A stretch of 64,000 bases of DNA. Source: Craspedostauros australis (taxonomy: Eukaryota; Bacillariophyta; Bacillariophyceae; Mastogloiales; Achnanthaceae). Positions 31,252-42,953 of the stretch are shown in pieces. The first letter of the stretch is position 1, and each line of letters begins with the position of its first letter. The notes beneath the pieces were generated by a model. That model worked only from the letters and a program-made list of their open reading frames with translations. It was not told where the DNA came from and made no database searches. Location: the NCBI GenBank assembly GCA_026770025.1, contig JAMXDE010000003.1, positions 3,162,001 to 3,226,000 of the forward strand, given 5' to 3'. Made by a program: the position numbers and the translations under genes.

Positions 31252-31999
31252 TTCGTCCCTGCTCGAGTCGAACCAGGCCAAACCAAGTCAACCTGATTCG
31301 GTGCTCCTCTTTACCTCGTTGATCTTGTGTGTGCGAATGAGATGATGTGTGGCGCGTTGGATCCTTTCAGCTTCGTCCACTTCCCTGCATCTCCTGCGCG
31401 GTCGGTTGCCAGCTTCGCGTTGTGCGGGTGTTGCCACGACGCCAAGGAATTGGATCTTTGGGGCTTCTGGTACATTAACAGTCCCTTTCCGACATATGAG
31501 CTTGTTCATGACACGTTCACAACCTGGGCATTTCGCGCCATAGTGACGATAGTAATGTCAGGGCTGGGACGCGAGGAAAGGTGGAGGACAGGCGATTCCA
31601 TCAAACGGATACTGTGGCCTTGTGATACGATTGCGACTATGGTTCTCCACCAGAAGTCCAGCTCGTATTCGAGTGTCGGCAGTCAACCTGCGCACGACTA
31701 CGATCGCAGCCGAATGGTCCTGGTGCCCAGTAATGCGTGATCCCTTTCGATTCTCGCGTGCTTGAAGGAAGTCAACTCCCGAACAAACTGATAACTCCGC
31801 AGGTCGGCAATTCTGTGACCAACTGAATCTCGTGAAATGAGGTGTATCCTATTATAATATATACTCGTAATAGTACTATGAATGCATCCATTGCACGCTA
31901 TTGTGTACGCCATTTTGTGCGTTATTCTACTCATTAATATAATAGCAAAGATCCATTGTACTCCCCCCACAATATCACAACCCCCCACGAAAAGTCCCA
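31252..31999. other. Intergenic between the GST gene and cyclase copy B
   Basis: It holds the GST promoter and the 3' region of cyclase B. The part 31840-31940 is A/T-rich with several ATTATA units and an ATACTCGTAA motif at 31861. No gene recognised. Confidence 0.5.
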
Positions 32000-34900
32000 T
32001 TACAACCCCACTTCTGGATCCTGGCTGTCGCAATCCTTCGTCATCGTCGCCATGAACTCTTCCCCCCTGCGTTCCCATTCTGCGCGGTTGGCGATCGCGT
32101 AGTTCAAGTATTCGTCGCTGGATTTGCCGAACACGCCGCAGTCCTTCAATTTCTTCGCCAATGGAATGATGTAGAAGTCGAAGAAGCCCAGCTCCCCTTT
32201 GTACCAGCCGTCGACTGGGTTCGTTTCAGATCTGCCGCTGCGGTAGGCAGCGTAGCATTCCTTGAAGAAGCGCTCGTTCCACTTGCGGTACACGTGCCAG
32301 TGCTGCATCGTGTGGGCAACGTCCGAGGCTTGGATCAAGTGCTCGATGACGATGGTCGCCTTGCGGTCGGTGGCGTCCTTGATGGATTCGTCGAAAGCGT
32401 TGTCCGAGAAGGCCTTGTCCCAGCGGCCGTTCCTCAGCTGCTTAAGATCCTTGTCCACGATGTCTGTCGCCATGACTCCGTTGACGACAAGCTGTCGGAA
32501 GCGCTGCAGGTCCTCCCTGTTCCCGCAAAGGCAGTTGCGGAAGTCGGCGTACTGGTCGGATGTGAACAATTCCCAAGCCAGCGCCAAGGAGTTCTGCTCG
32601 GCGACGGATCGGTTGTCGTAGATGGCCGCAAGGCGCGTCTTCTCCTTGACCAGCTGGGCGTTCGGGACGCCTGGATGATCGACATCATGAATCATGGCAG
32701 AGAATGCGCATGCGAACTGCGTCAGCGGATCCGACGTGATGCCGTAGGTATGGTCGTGCAGCGATGCAGCGACATTCGCGCTACCGTCGGTGTGATTGCT
32801 GTTGCTGTTGCCGATGCCCGCGCTGTTTTTGTCGATGAAGTCGAGATCGGACGGAGCAACGATGCGAGCAAGCAGCTTGATGACGGACATGGTCACGTGC
32901 GATGCGTGCTCGAAGTTGTGGAAGGGGTTGTCCTGGTACATCGACGCGATGGCTTCAACGAAGGATCGCAGCTGATCGATCACTTTCTGGTCGATATTTG
33001 GGGCGGAGTCGACGATTGAGTTTTGCTTGCGGGCGGCCCTCTGGTTGAATTCGGGGAGGTGGACGATCTCGCACACTTCATCCAACGGGGAGAAACTGCT
33101 AGACTCCACTGCTGAGCGAGAATGCACCATGCTTCGTAGATTGATGGGCATGCCGACCGCCTTCCTGTGTGCCACGACCTGTTGCAAGATCTGCGTGAGC
33201 ATCACCACATTCCAATCCACCAACCGGAGCTGCTTTTCGTCCAAACCACTCGATTGAACTCGCTGTTGGATCTCGGTTGATGTAAGGCTGTCTGGGAAAA
33301 TGGTCTCATCATGGGTACTTTCCCACTCCATGCTGCTCCTGCTACTGACCATCGAACCACTTCTGGGACTTGACAATGATTTGGCGATCCAGTAGCTGAA
33401 GAGATGAGGCGAAGATCGTTCAGGAACGTGTACGTACGGCGGATGGCGGATTGTAGATGACATATAGCGGATGATCAATGAGGAGGAAGATGAGTAAGAT
33501 ATATTCCATGCAAATAGACCACGATGCGCAGAGTGAAGTACTGCAGAGGAAGCAGGTGTGGCGCCCGCCACGACAGGCAACAGCAATAATCGCAACAGCA
33601 AAATCAGCGACAAGGGCATCAACTTACGTTTGCATATCACCCTTGCCTTTGGCATGGACCGTCTCCGGTCTCTTCACCAGCCAGTACCCTTTTCCGCACT
33701 GTCGGATGCATTCAGCTGTGTCGCTAGACACATGGATGCGGCCATTCTCGCTCGTGCGCTCGATGCGAGATGCGGTGTTCATGGTGTCGCCGAACAGCTG
33801 AAATCGTGCTCGTTCTCCGCGCAGCACTCCGGCTGTCACCGGGCCCGAGTGCATGCCAATGCGGATGGAGAGATCGGCGGTGTCCGGGCCGTGCGTGATC
33901 TCCAACTCCTTCACAAGCACATTCATCCGCTTGAGGATATCGTGTGCAAAACGAACCATGATGGTGGCGTGATCCTTCTTTGGTTCTGGAATACCGGTGG
34001 CGGCCACGTAGCAGTCCCCAACAGTCTCAACCTTGAACACACGCCTTGCTTTGGCGATTTGATCAAACTGGGAGAAGACCGTTTCGAGCAAAGAGAAGAC
34101 TTGCGTCGGTTCTTTTGGGGATAGATTTTGGTGTCGATTTTGTGCGTATGAGTATGGTGGCAACAACGGCGCAGAGGTGGCGTAAGCGCGAATGTTAGAG
34201 AAAGAGAGAGCGTCGATCGCCACAATTGTAGTTTCGCAAGCAAGGAGATCATCGTCCATTCGTCACGGCTGTCATCGCACCAAACACTCCTATATTTGCA
34301 CACTTACCTCGAACTGAACTCCATGCGGTGAAACCGGAGATGTCAGCGAATAGGATTGTCGTCTCGAGGAAGAGATCAGCCAACGGCTGCCCTGTCTCCG
34401 TGTTCGCGTCTACCTCACCGTGCAAGAAGTTCTTAAGGTTGGAGATGCGGATGTTCGCTGTATCACCACGCGCGTTCTTGTCGGAGAAGAGCCGATCTCG
34501 AATGGCGCTGGGGAAGAGCGCCGCCACGAGCACATTGGAGCGCGCGGCATTCTCAATGAGCGTTTCGTTGCGATGATTGACGAACCTGTCGTACATGAAG
34601 AAGATGGCAATCACAGCAAAGAATGCGCAGAAGATGACGATGGCGAACGCCTCAGGGAGGAAGGTGTCATAGGGATCTTCGAACTGCTTTGATGGGTAGA
34701 TATGCATCGTGTAGATGCAATGCCCGGGAGCACTGGTGTAGTCTGGATGATCGGAAGGTGTGAGCACCCGCACCTTCTCGTACTTGTTGTAGCTTCTGTC
34801 GTGCAGGTCCTCTGTGAACGCGTGGGTGAGTATATTCCATTCCAATGCACGGATGAGCGGAGTTAGGGCAGATACGTCCATGTACACACGCATCATACGA

Positions 34901-36843
34901 GGAGGCAAGAATGTGTAGAGAGGAGGCGTACCGTGCGTGCGCAGATGATGGAAAAGAGAGCATACGTAGTTGGTGAGATGGGAGCTGAGTGTCGAGATGA
35001 GCAAAGCAGGTGCCAGACGCAAGGATGGAACACGTGCATGCGAGGAATCAAGCATGCGGAGGAGATTGAATTGAGGTGGCGATTGATGTTTGCACTTACC
35101 GTATCCCTGGAAGTAGGCATTCTCTCCGTCAATGTTGTAAGTGAAGGTTTGGTTGCAGGTGTTGGTAATCACAGCCGTGATTCCCCGTACGTTGTTCGGA
35201 AGCAGTTGGTTCAAGGCCGCATCCCATGCTGTCGCGCCAACCAAAATACCGACGATTTCGGAGTTTGGATCCGAAGCAACTTCGTACACTGGGTGGAAGA
35301 CGAAGGTGTGCGGGTAGCTGATCTTGGAACCAGGCAATCTGGCGTGCATCACTTCGTGCTCCTCTTTCTTGAATGCAAACCCGCTGAACCTCCGTGCCGT
35401 TTGGAACAGCGTCTCGGTTCTCAGATGGATCAGACTGGCCTCCGTGATTGGGGCACCAGATGCCTCCGTGGACATGAGGTTCCAGTTTAGGTAGTTGAAA
35501 TCGAATGGTGCTGGCGCATACTCCCAAAGCGCGTACCAGCGCTCCCTCCCTTTGATGTCTGGGCCAAACCCGCGCTTTGCGCGATTCAGCGACGTAATGT
35601 AGGGGTGAAAGTTCTCAGGAGTGAAGTCGTCGAGGTTCCCATTCTCCTCGAGGTTGGCACTCTTCACGAGAGCATGGTGGTTCTTGATGCTAAAATCTAC
35701 CCACTCATCATATGTCTCGTTCTTGACCATGTGAAGCAGCGTCACGGCTTCGGAGCGTGAGTACTTCAGAACCGTTTCTGCGGTTGTCCGGAAAGCCGGG
35801 ATCGTGACGGCCGGCCAGGTCTGGTTTGTGGCAACGACGTAGTTGGAGACATGATCAGCTAGACCCGTGTACGCACTTCGAAGGCCGAGCTGTTGGCCAA
35901 CAGCAGCGTCCCCCACAGTCCTCGCGAACTGCTCGAACTGCAGTTTGTTGGGGTGCGGGAGGAGTGTAGTGCAAAGGAGCGAAAACGCAAATAGGTTAGG
36001 CAAACGGGATTAGGGCTTGCGGGATGAAGAAGAGTATGACGTTTCTCCGTTTCTCGCACGCTTCGAACGGGAGGATGGTTTGGAACTTACTGCTGTCTCG
36101 AAGGTGTCTGTTTGCTGCTCTTCCAAGAACTGCGAAGCGAGGTGACCAAGAGTGAATTGTTGACAAGAGGGAAAGCGGATGGAGAACGAGAACAGGGCAG
36201 AAGGTAGGCATGTATGTAGTTTATACGGTGAGAAAGAGAGGGGAGGCAGAGAAGCAGGACATGTTCCGCAGTCATCCACCATACAGGATTTGCATAGGAG
36301 ACAAAGCAGAGTACGAGTAGATCGCAGGTGCCGACTGGACACGGCTCTGCATGAAAATGCGCAGGGCCACCAACCAACAACGAACCAAGGAAGAACGAAA
36401 AGTGAAGGACGAAATCAGCCAAACGAACATGGAAGGACAGTTTGAACGCAAAGGCATGGTGTGGCACCACACCATCTGCCACTGCTCCATGGTGAAAGTC
36501 GACTTACGTGATGCGTTGTCCAGGTGACAGTAACGCCAGTTGCTAGGAGCGCAAAGGTCGTAGCAACTCGCCACAGCTGGACCTTCAGCGTGTCTTTCCG
36601 CGCAACGTTGCGGACTGCCTGTATCTCATCTTGGCTATGCTCTGCATTGCTGCTGAGATCGCGGGAGCTTTCGTAGTCGACGGCATCCACCATTTCCTTG
36701 TCTGTGGCCGTCGTTCCTGTTTGGCCTTTTCTGTTGTTGTTGTTGTTGTTGCTGTTGCTGGTATCGTCTGTGTCACTCATGACCTCGCTGTCTGCGGAGG
36801 ACGGCATGCCGCGAGAAAGGGGACCTTCGGTGCCGGGCGCCAT
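32000..36843 (-). CDS. Membrane nucleotide cyclase fused to a cyclic-nucleotide phosphodiesterase (copy B)
   Basis: Six exons are inferred: 36508-36843, 36091-36129 (39 bases), 35100-35937, 34308-34811, 33628-34111 and 32000-33395. All five introns have GTAAGT donors and CAG or AAG acceptors. The spliced frame is exactly 1199 codons (1198 residues). Order: acidic Asn-rich N-terminus, membrane segment about 90-110, external region, membrane segment about 451-475, class III cyclase (metal Asp in LFADISGF, about 553, and ETVGDCY, about 597), then the PDE domain (HNFEH about 892, MIHDVDHPGVPNAQL about 969, ASDVAHTMQHWHVY). It is the paralogue of the gene at 2127-5996. Both keep an intron at the same place (FETA|FEQFA here, FEND|FGSYA there). 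Likely role: receptor-type cyclic nucleotide signalling. An in-frame ATG at 36903 is an alternative start. Confidence 0.9.
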
Positions 36844-38412
36844 GGTTGTGTCGTTCCTTCTGATTTGTGAACTTGGCGTTGCTTGTCGTTTGTGCGCTTC
36901 CATCTGCTCCCTATTTTGTCGGGAGAGAGGATTGTGGGTATTGGCTGAAATGAGATCCAGGGGCTGCTGTGTTGGGGCTCGGATTGCTCTGATACCTTTT
37001 ATGCTGATTGGTGCGCCTTTCTGTGCACTCGTAACGTGGTTTTGTGTTGCGGCTTCTGGTTTGCTATTGTTTGCTTCGTTACCTCTCTGTTGGCAGGTCA
37101 GGTGGCGCCTGTTCTCGAACCTCCATTTTGTGGCGAGGTGGGGTGGATTGCGAAAGTCGCTCCAGAATGGCAAGCCGATGGCACTCGATTGGACAACCGC
37201 GACACTGTCCTGCCCCACCCTTGATCCATTTGTTCCGCTCTCGCCACCACGAAGCACGAGCGTGATTATCCCGCGAACATGTCAAGACTGTGTCCTCCCG
37301 CACAACATGGGTTGTTTCGCTTTTGTCATTCCTCGTTACCGGTTTGCCCCCTGAACCCGTCGCAACCTTCTCCCTTCGGGAATGCCTGTACCTCTATCGG
37401 CATCCCTCCTTCTCACGTGCTCGTGCACATTCTCCAAAGACCCAAGAGTGCTTGTTCGGGGAGGACCAATGCATCAAGGCAGCTCTTGACAACGAAGGTA
37501 CTGATACCACGACCACCCCCTGGCCCTGCGACGATTCTCATCTTGATTGGATGTGGTACCTCATCGAGGATTGTGCTCGTGCTGTGTCGCTCTTTGCGCC
37601 ATACTGACGACACAATTTCACACAGCGTTCCGGGTACAAGCTTCAAGGGGTGATGTCCCTTCGCAACGCATCTCGTAGTCGCTCGTGAACCTTGCACCCG
37701 TGAATGAGATCGCGCCCAACCCTGACGAAGCCGCCGACGAGCACCGTTTCTGAAGTTAGTCAATCGCACTCAGCGGGTTCGTGGCCGGTTCTGTCAACGC
37801 TCCCTTCAAACCAGCCCAAGTTGCGCTTCGCAATCAACCCCTCCGCTGTGCCCATGGAGCACAGCGGCTTGCGCTATGTTCTAGAATACCACACAGCAGC
37901 AAACTGCACAGCCGCTTCGATCTTGTTCTTGTACCTGGTGGGGTTGGCAGGTTCGTCGAGAAGTGACGATCCCGTGAAACGTTTCACAGAGAGGTACTAT
38001 AGAGGTAAAGAGAGAGAGAGAAGGACTGGGAGCAGAAAATACGGATTGTGCTATTCGCATTCTTGACGGTTGCAGTCTTATCGAGATCGCAGTTCGCTTA
38101 ATTCGCACGCGCGAATGGAATGATAACCGAAAATGGCGCCAAGACCGTCCGAGATAGTTGAAAATGTGAAAAAGATCTGCCTGATACTACCAGGCAATCA
38201 AATGCACCTCCAACATGGTATATTCGTATGAAACCAACAGCAACAACCAAGTTTTTAGTCCGCTGGCCATGGGAAAATGGGTCGAGCGGCGGCCAACGAA
38301 AAAACGGCAACGGCATCAACCAACGCAAGAGGGACATCACTGTCCATCCCTCCCGACGAGAGAAGAAGAAGAACAACAACAAACGAGTGAGCAACCAGTC
38401 CACCCAGCAGCC
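36844..38412. other. Intergenic, 1.6 kb, divergent promoters of cyclase B and NDUFA6
   Basis: The frame of cyclase B stays open upstream to about 37257, but its content there looks random. No domain or RNA gene is visible. There is a short GA run near 38007-38022 and an Asn/Glu-type purine tract near 38360-38390. Confidence 0.5.
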
Positions 38413-39173
38413 ATGGCTTCCCTCCACCTCGCCAAACATGCGCGTCAAATGAACATCATCCATCGCCCGGCGATGCTCTACAAGCGCATTGTGAGGTACG
38501 GCCACGACTGATTTTTGTGCGAGAAGAAGAGCGGTGCGACAAGATACTCTCTTGCCGCCTGGCTGCACGGTGCTTTTGGGTTAATGACGTCCTGCTCCGC
38601 CGCCTGGTGTGGCTTGATGGGCACCTGCTGCATCCCTCGTCGAACGTATGGCAGATGTGCAAATGCCCATGCATTCGTAGACTGTGGCGTGCGCCTGTGC
38701 ATGGTGTAATGTGTAGTGTGTAGCGTGTATCGTGTTTTTATCTCCCGACGTTTGTGCTGCGGCACGAGTATTGGCATGTCCGGCGCCGACATGCTTGAAT
38801 CCACGCTCATACTCAACTCGATATTGTTTTGCTTCATCGTCCATCCGAGTACCCTCACTCCTTGATCCGTCCCTTCGTTCCATAATGCAGAGAGCTGCCG
38901 AGAATTCTAACAATCTACGACATCGACATTCCGGTCGCTCAGGCGAAGGCACGCATTCGAGACAGCTTCAACGAGAATGCCGCCATCAAGGATGATCGCG
39001 TCCAGGAGATGCTCATCGAGCAGGGCTACTTCAGCTTGGAGACCACCATGCTGCAGCACAAGCAGAAGGCCCACATCATGCACTACCTTGAGGGATACAT
39101 GGTATCAGGCGAAGGTGACCGCAAGCGCCTCTCGGAGGAGGACTCCATCGATGCTCAATTCGCTCGCAACTAA
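38413..39173 (+). CDS. NDUFA6: Mitochondrial complex I subunit NDUFA6 (B14), LYR family
   Basis: Two exons, 38413-38495 and 38891-39173, give 121 residues. The exons were found by splicing in phase 2 (GTG AG|A GAG) across a 395-base intron with a GTACGG donor and CAG acceptor. The protein reads MASLHLAKHARQ..., then the LYR-type motif at 22-24 (here L-Y-K), then KRIVRELPRILTIYDID, then IRDSFNENAAIKDD, VQEMLIEQGYFSLETTMLQHKQ and AHIMHYLEGY. This is the full pattern of B14/NDUFA6, an accessory subunit of NADH:ubiquinone oxidoreductase that binds the acyl-carrier protein through the LYR helix. The middle Arg of LYR is Lys here. It stands alone between cyclase B and RRP4. Confidence 0.93.
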
Positions 39174-39757
39174 GCGCGGACGTATTGGTGAAACATGGCA
39201 GAGCACGAAGGCAGCCAAGGCACTGCTGGTATTGTTTCATTCTGCTCTACTTTGCAGTGGAGTACTCCGTTGTTTCCCACCTTATTCTCTGCTCCGATGG
39301 TCGTCATCTAGGCAACGAGAAGCTATGTCCATGCGATGCATAGCATCATTGCATCACAACAACAACAGATCACGGACCGTTCGCATGGGGGTGTACTCTA
39401 TCGCAATCCACATCCAAATCCTCTCTCTCTCTAGAGTCCAGCACATACACCCAGTATATCTCTGTAGAGCTCTTTCTCTCTTTCTACCTACTATAGACAG
39501 AAAGAGAAGAGGATAGACTGCCACTGTATCTACTCCACAATCCCTCACACTGGAGCGTGAGAGCACAGTGCATGATAAGATTCGCACATACGATTGCGTA
39601 CGTAGGAGAGTGGCACGGTCCTTGTAGCGTTCTCCATCCACTCTGTTCAGTTTGGTGTGTGCCTTTTGTTCGGAAGAATGCAACGGTTATTGATTGCATG
39701 CTCTCCATCATTGTCACCCCGCGTGCGAGCAGCTCATGTCTCAGAAACAGCGCTCAT
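39174..39757. other. Convergent 3' region, NDUFA6 and RRP4
   Basis: 584 bases with TCTCTCTCTCTAGAG and TCTTTCTCTCTTTC pyrimidine stretches near 39421-39485 and no recognisable gene. Confidence 0.5.
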
Positions 39758-40696
39758 CTATTTCCTGACACATGAAGTCAGTTGAATAATTTGGCCGGAC
39801 GCCAACATCTGGAACGGCGTCATGCCATCCTCCACGCTCTTCCGATACACCTTTTCCACATTCTCCGGCGTCACCATGACGTGCACCGACCGCAGGCATT
39901 CGATCGCATTGCGCAGTCTGCAGAGGGACTGTCGCTGCTCTATCGTGACGGGTTCCGACGCATGCTTGGCGCGCAAATTCTCCTGCAACTCTGCCAGATC
40001 CTTGTTCGTTTCGTTGTTGCCGGATGATCCCAGTCCCAGTTTCCGCTGGATCCATATGTTGCCGTTCGTTCCCCACAGCACGTCTATCGTATCATCAATG
40101 AGAGACAGGAAGTGGTTCTTCATCCTTGGGATCAGCGACGGCGGCACCGACACGACGACCCCGTTCTCCAGCTTGCTGTACCGGTATGACCGGGTGTGCA
40201 GCATGAGCGTGCCGTCGGCCGGTTGCACCTTGTGGACCTCGGCGCTGATGAGATCGCCCTGCGCCAGGAAGTTGCGCATCTCCCGTTGATCCTGCGCCGT
40301 GCGAACTCGCTGCGCCCCGCCCGCCAAGTGCACACCGCTGAGGGGCAGCTGCGCTTCGCGTCCATGTGGCGTCAATCGCACCATCCACCGCGAATTCCCA
40401 ACGCTGACGACGCGCCCCACCACCAGATCACCCACCTGACCTTTGTAGATGGACGTCGCGAAGGGAATCACGGTGACGAGCTTGTTGACGCGTTGCACCG
40501 TCCCGCAGACGCTGGCCACCAACCGATCCTCGTTCCCGACGCGTTCCACGTACGTTCCGTGGCCGCGCAGGAAGCCATCTTCCTCATCATGTTGCTGCTG
40601 CTGTTGGTCCTGCTCCTGTTGCTTGCCATCGCCTCGGTTGTTGGACGATGTTGCCACAACTTGTCCCGGGATGACCAGATGCAATGTGGATGCCAT
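39758..40696 (-). CDS. RRP4: Exosome complex component RRP4 (EXOSC2)
   Basis: The single exon encodes 312 residues. The start at 40696 (MASTLHLVIPGQVV) gives the usual RRP4 N-terminal domain. The upstream in-frame ATG at 40771 adds an unrelated hydrophobic stretch. Order: N-terminal domain (LHLVIPGQVVA, GFLRGHGTYVE) with a Gln/Asp-rich insert, S1 domain (about 85-160: IYKGQVGDLVVGRVVSV, WMVRLTPHGREAQLPL), then KH-type domain (VVVSVPPSLIPRMKNHFLSL, IDVLWGTNGNIWIQRK). RRP4 forms the cap of the nine-subunit exosome and guides RNA into it for 3'-5' decay and rRNA processing. Its ATG lies 549 bases from that of the divergent TIM-barrel gene. Confidence 0.93.
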   Translation of the reverse strand: MASTLHLVIPGQVVATSSNNRGDGKQQEQDQQQQQHDEEDGFLRGHGTYVERVGNEDRLVASVCGTVQRVNKLVTVIPFATSIYKGQVGDLVVGRVVSVGNSRWMVRLTPHGREAQLPLSGVHLAGGAQRVRTAQDQREMRNFLAQGDLISAEVHKVQPADGTLMLHTRSYRYSKLENGVVVSVPPSLIPRMKNHFLSLIDDTIDVLWGTNGNIWIQRKLGLGSSGNNETNKDLAELQENLRAKHASEPVTIEQRQSLCRLRNAIECLRSVHVMVTPENVEKVYRKSVEDGMTPFQMLASGQIIQLTSCVRK

Positions 40697-41245
40697 TTCT
40701 CGAGAGATGGTGATAGTCCAGCGAGCGAGAAAGCAAACTGGTGGGTGGATCAACCAATCGAAGAGATGCACTCGTACTCAACGGCTACAAGTACCCGTAT
40801 GGAAGAATAGCTCTGGATTCAGCTCAGATTCTCAATCTATCCGTGAGCACTTGTTGTGCTTGTTTCGTTTGTTTGGTGTAGCTTGTGTCGAGTTTGTGTT
40901 CTTCGTGTCTGTGTCTTTCCTTCTCTGTTTGCTTCGACTTTGCGCCATTTTTGGAGATTTGTGGTTCGGATCGTTGGTTGTGGTCGTTTCTGCATTGATG
41001 TGAAGATCTGCAATTGTCATGGAATTACATTAATTCCCTGCAACTCCCACATCAACAACAAAATGACAATCGTCACAACACACATCAACCACTCACCAAC
41101 CAACCACGAAATCAGTATTCTGCTCTTCATTCATTCATTCATTCATTCCTCCATGCATCCCCTCTGAAGGACGTACTGACAACAGTTCTCCGACATACTG
41201 CTGGAGACTACCATTCCGACACACATCCACCCAAGAATCAACACC
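40697..41245. other. Divergent promoter region, RRP4 and TIM-barrel-like gene
   Basis: It holds both promoters, an (ATTC)n run at about 41128-41148 and AACAACAACA/CACAACACAC stretches that look like 5' UTR. No gene recognised. Confidence 0.5.
41128..41148. repeat. (ATTC)n tetranucleotide repeat
   Basis: Five tandem units about 100 bases before the start codon at 41246. Confidence 0.9.
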
Positions 41246-42136
41246 ATGACATTCTCGCACTTCCGATCATCGACCCGCATAACGATCAGCCTCGCATGGC
41301 ACATCGCCGCCATGTCAGCGACGGCCTTTGCGCCACCGTCCCATCCCACCATCCGCATGCCGGAAATGCACGCCGTGCTCAAATCGGAACTGAAACGCCC
41401 CAGCAAGACCTTGACGGTGGGCGTGGAATTCGATCCACCAAGTGACGACGCTGTTTCCAACGACGACATCACCTTGCTGTCCATGCAACTGCGCAACGCC
41501 AAGGTCTCGACGATCGTATGTTCGGATCCCGCCCACGTGCAATGCTTCGTGCAGGAGCAGGAGACAGCGCGCGGGAGCTTCCCCGGTCCGTGTCCTGTCA
41601 TTTACGGTGGCGCGTTGGATGGCATCGCATCGGCCGTCGAGGCTGGTGCCTGCGGCGTGATTGTGGATGCGGATGATGCCGCGGGCGTTGCGGATATGGA
41701 ACTGGGGGAGGTGGATGTGATCTGGAGGGTGCAGAGCATGGAGGAGCTTGAATCGGTTGTGGAATTGACGAAGGACGTGGATGAGGCCGACAAGCTGCTG
41801 CTGTTTGACGGGCCGACGGCGGAAGAACTCGCCGAAGCCTCATCTCCATTGCCACGATCGGGCCTGATGATGGCGGCGGTGCCGTCGATGCAGGCGGATG
41901 GCGCGGAGGTCGAAGTTGGCCGCGGCTACAAGAGCAGCGGATGCGCATCGATTTTGGTGAAAGGAGCCTGCGTGAGCGATGCCGAAGATGTGGACTACGC
42001 CAAGTTCGTGGTCGACGGCCTCACGAGCAAAGCTTCGTCCGAGTTCACGTTCTCCGGTCTGACGGGCTCCACGAACGGTCACTTCGGCGGTGTCCAATCG
42101 AATGGATCTGTGAAGTGGAGACGCACAGAGCAGTAG
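41246..42136 (+). CDS. Plastid TIM-barrel-like protein, distantly like indole-3-glycerol-phosphate synthase
   Basis: The single exon encodes 296 residues. The N-terminus carries AMSATAF|APP, a clear plastid presequence junction. The rest alternates strands and helices as in a phosphate-binding TIM barrel: LTVGVEFDPP, AKVSTIVCSD, CPVIYGGALDGIASAVEAGACGVIVDADD, VDVIWRVQSMEELESV, DKLLLFDGPTAEELAEA and SGCASILVKGACV. The rise of GAxGVIV and the SMEELE helix recall TrpC (indole-3-glycerol-phosphate synthase). However, the catalytic Lys/Glu set and the phosphate-loop signature are not evident. A conserved-looking tail (FTFSGLTGSTNGHFGG) follows. It may be a TrpC relative that lost catalysis and took on another plastid role. 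Function is unproven. Confidence 0.72.
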   Translation: MTFSHFRSSTRITISLAWHIAAMSATAFAPPSHPTIRMPEMHAVLKSELKRPSKTLTVGVEFDPPSDDAVSNDDITLLSMQLRNAKVSTIVCSDPAHVQCFVQEQETARGSFPGPCPVIYGGALDGIASAVEAGACGVIVDADDAAGVADMELGEVDVIWRVQSMEELESVVELTKDVDEADKLLLFDGPTAEELAEASSPLPRSGLMMAAVPSMQADGAEVEVGRGYKSSGCASILVKGACVSDAEDVDYAKFVVDGLTSKASSEFTFSGLTGSTNGHFGGVQSNGSVKWRRTEQ

Positions 42137-42953
42137 GATGTTCTCTTGCAGTGTGATTGGCACAATAGTAGCAATGACAATCACACCAACGAAGAAATAT
42201 ATTGCATTGCGCTGTACTTTGGAGGATGTCACATATTTGGAATGGCATTCTCGCTCTTGCGAGGTACGTTCTCCATTGAAATGCTCCATGCGAGACAACC
42301 ATCGGTCCTACTCTTGTACTCCCATAATCGAGCAATGATGAAAGCGAGAGGCGTGCGGTAGAGTGCTCTGCGAAGAATTGAGCTGCGCTTGTTGCCAACT
42401 TCCTTCGATATCAGCGCCATTGTCTAGCTTCCATTAATTAGACTGTTTCGCATTGTGTTGAAGTTATTGCAGTCGGATGAGTCTGGTCGTGACACGACTT
42501 TCTTCTCCTTCGTTTGTTCTTTGGCGAAATCTGTGGTTCTTTTTCAGATTGAACCAGAAGCGCTCCGAGTACCGAACGAACAACCGCAACAACCAATCAC
42601 AAAGGCACACCACACCCCAATCAAAACGTGATGGCATCAATACAAGGGCGCGAGTTTGACATCGTGGTCGGACGAGCCGCGCGCACAAGTACGAACCACG
42701 CTGCGAACATTCCGCGCATCTCCTCGGTCTCTGCCGTGCTTTTGCAACACACGACACAATCACAAAACGACGACACGAAGGTTCCCACAAAACCAAACAC
42801 ACAAGAGAAAGAAGGAACAGCAACAAAGCAACAGGACATATAATAGCACACTCATATAATAGCACACTCATACTGATACTCATACTGATAGTCGTACAAC
42901 GATAGGAAGGTCAAAGTCGGAAGCAAACGAAGACAAGGAGAGCCGAAAGAATC
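42137..42953. other. Intergenic upstream of the FYVE-SYLF gene
   Basis: 0.8 kb. The last part carries ATAATAGCACACTCAT twice in tandem (near 42838-42870) followed by ACTGATACTCAT units. It is probably promoter or 5' UTR. No gene recognised. Confidence 0.5.

Noticed and set aside
36844-37257. Upstream extension of cyclase B (open frame to 37257)
   Set aside because: The added sequence has no targeting or domain feature. The ATG at 36843 begins an acidic N-terminus similar in type to copy A.
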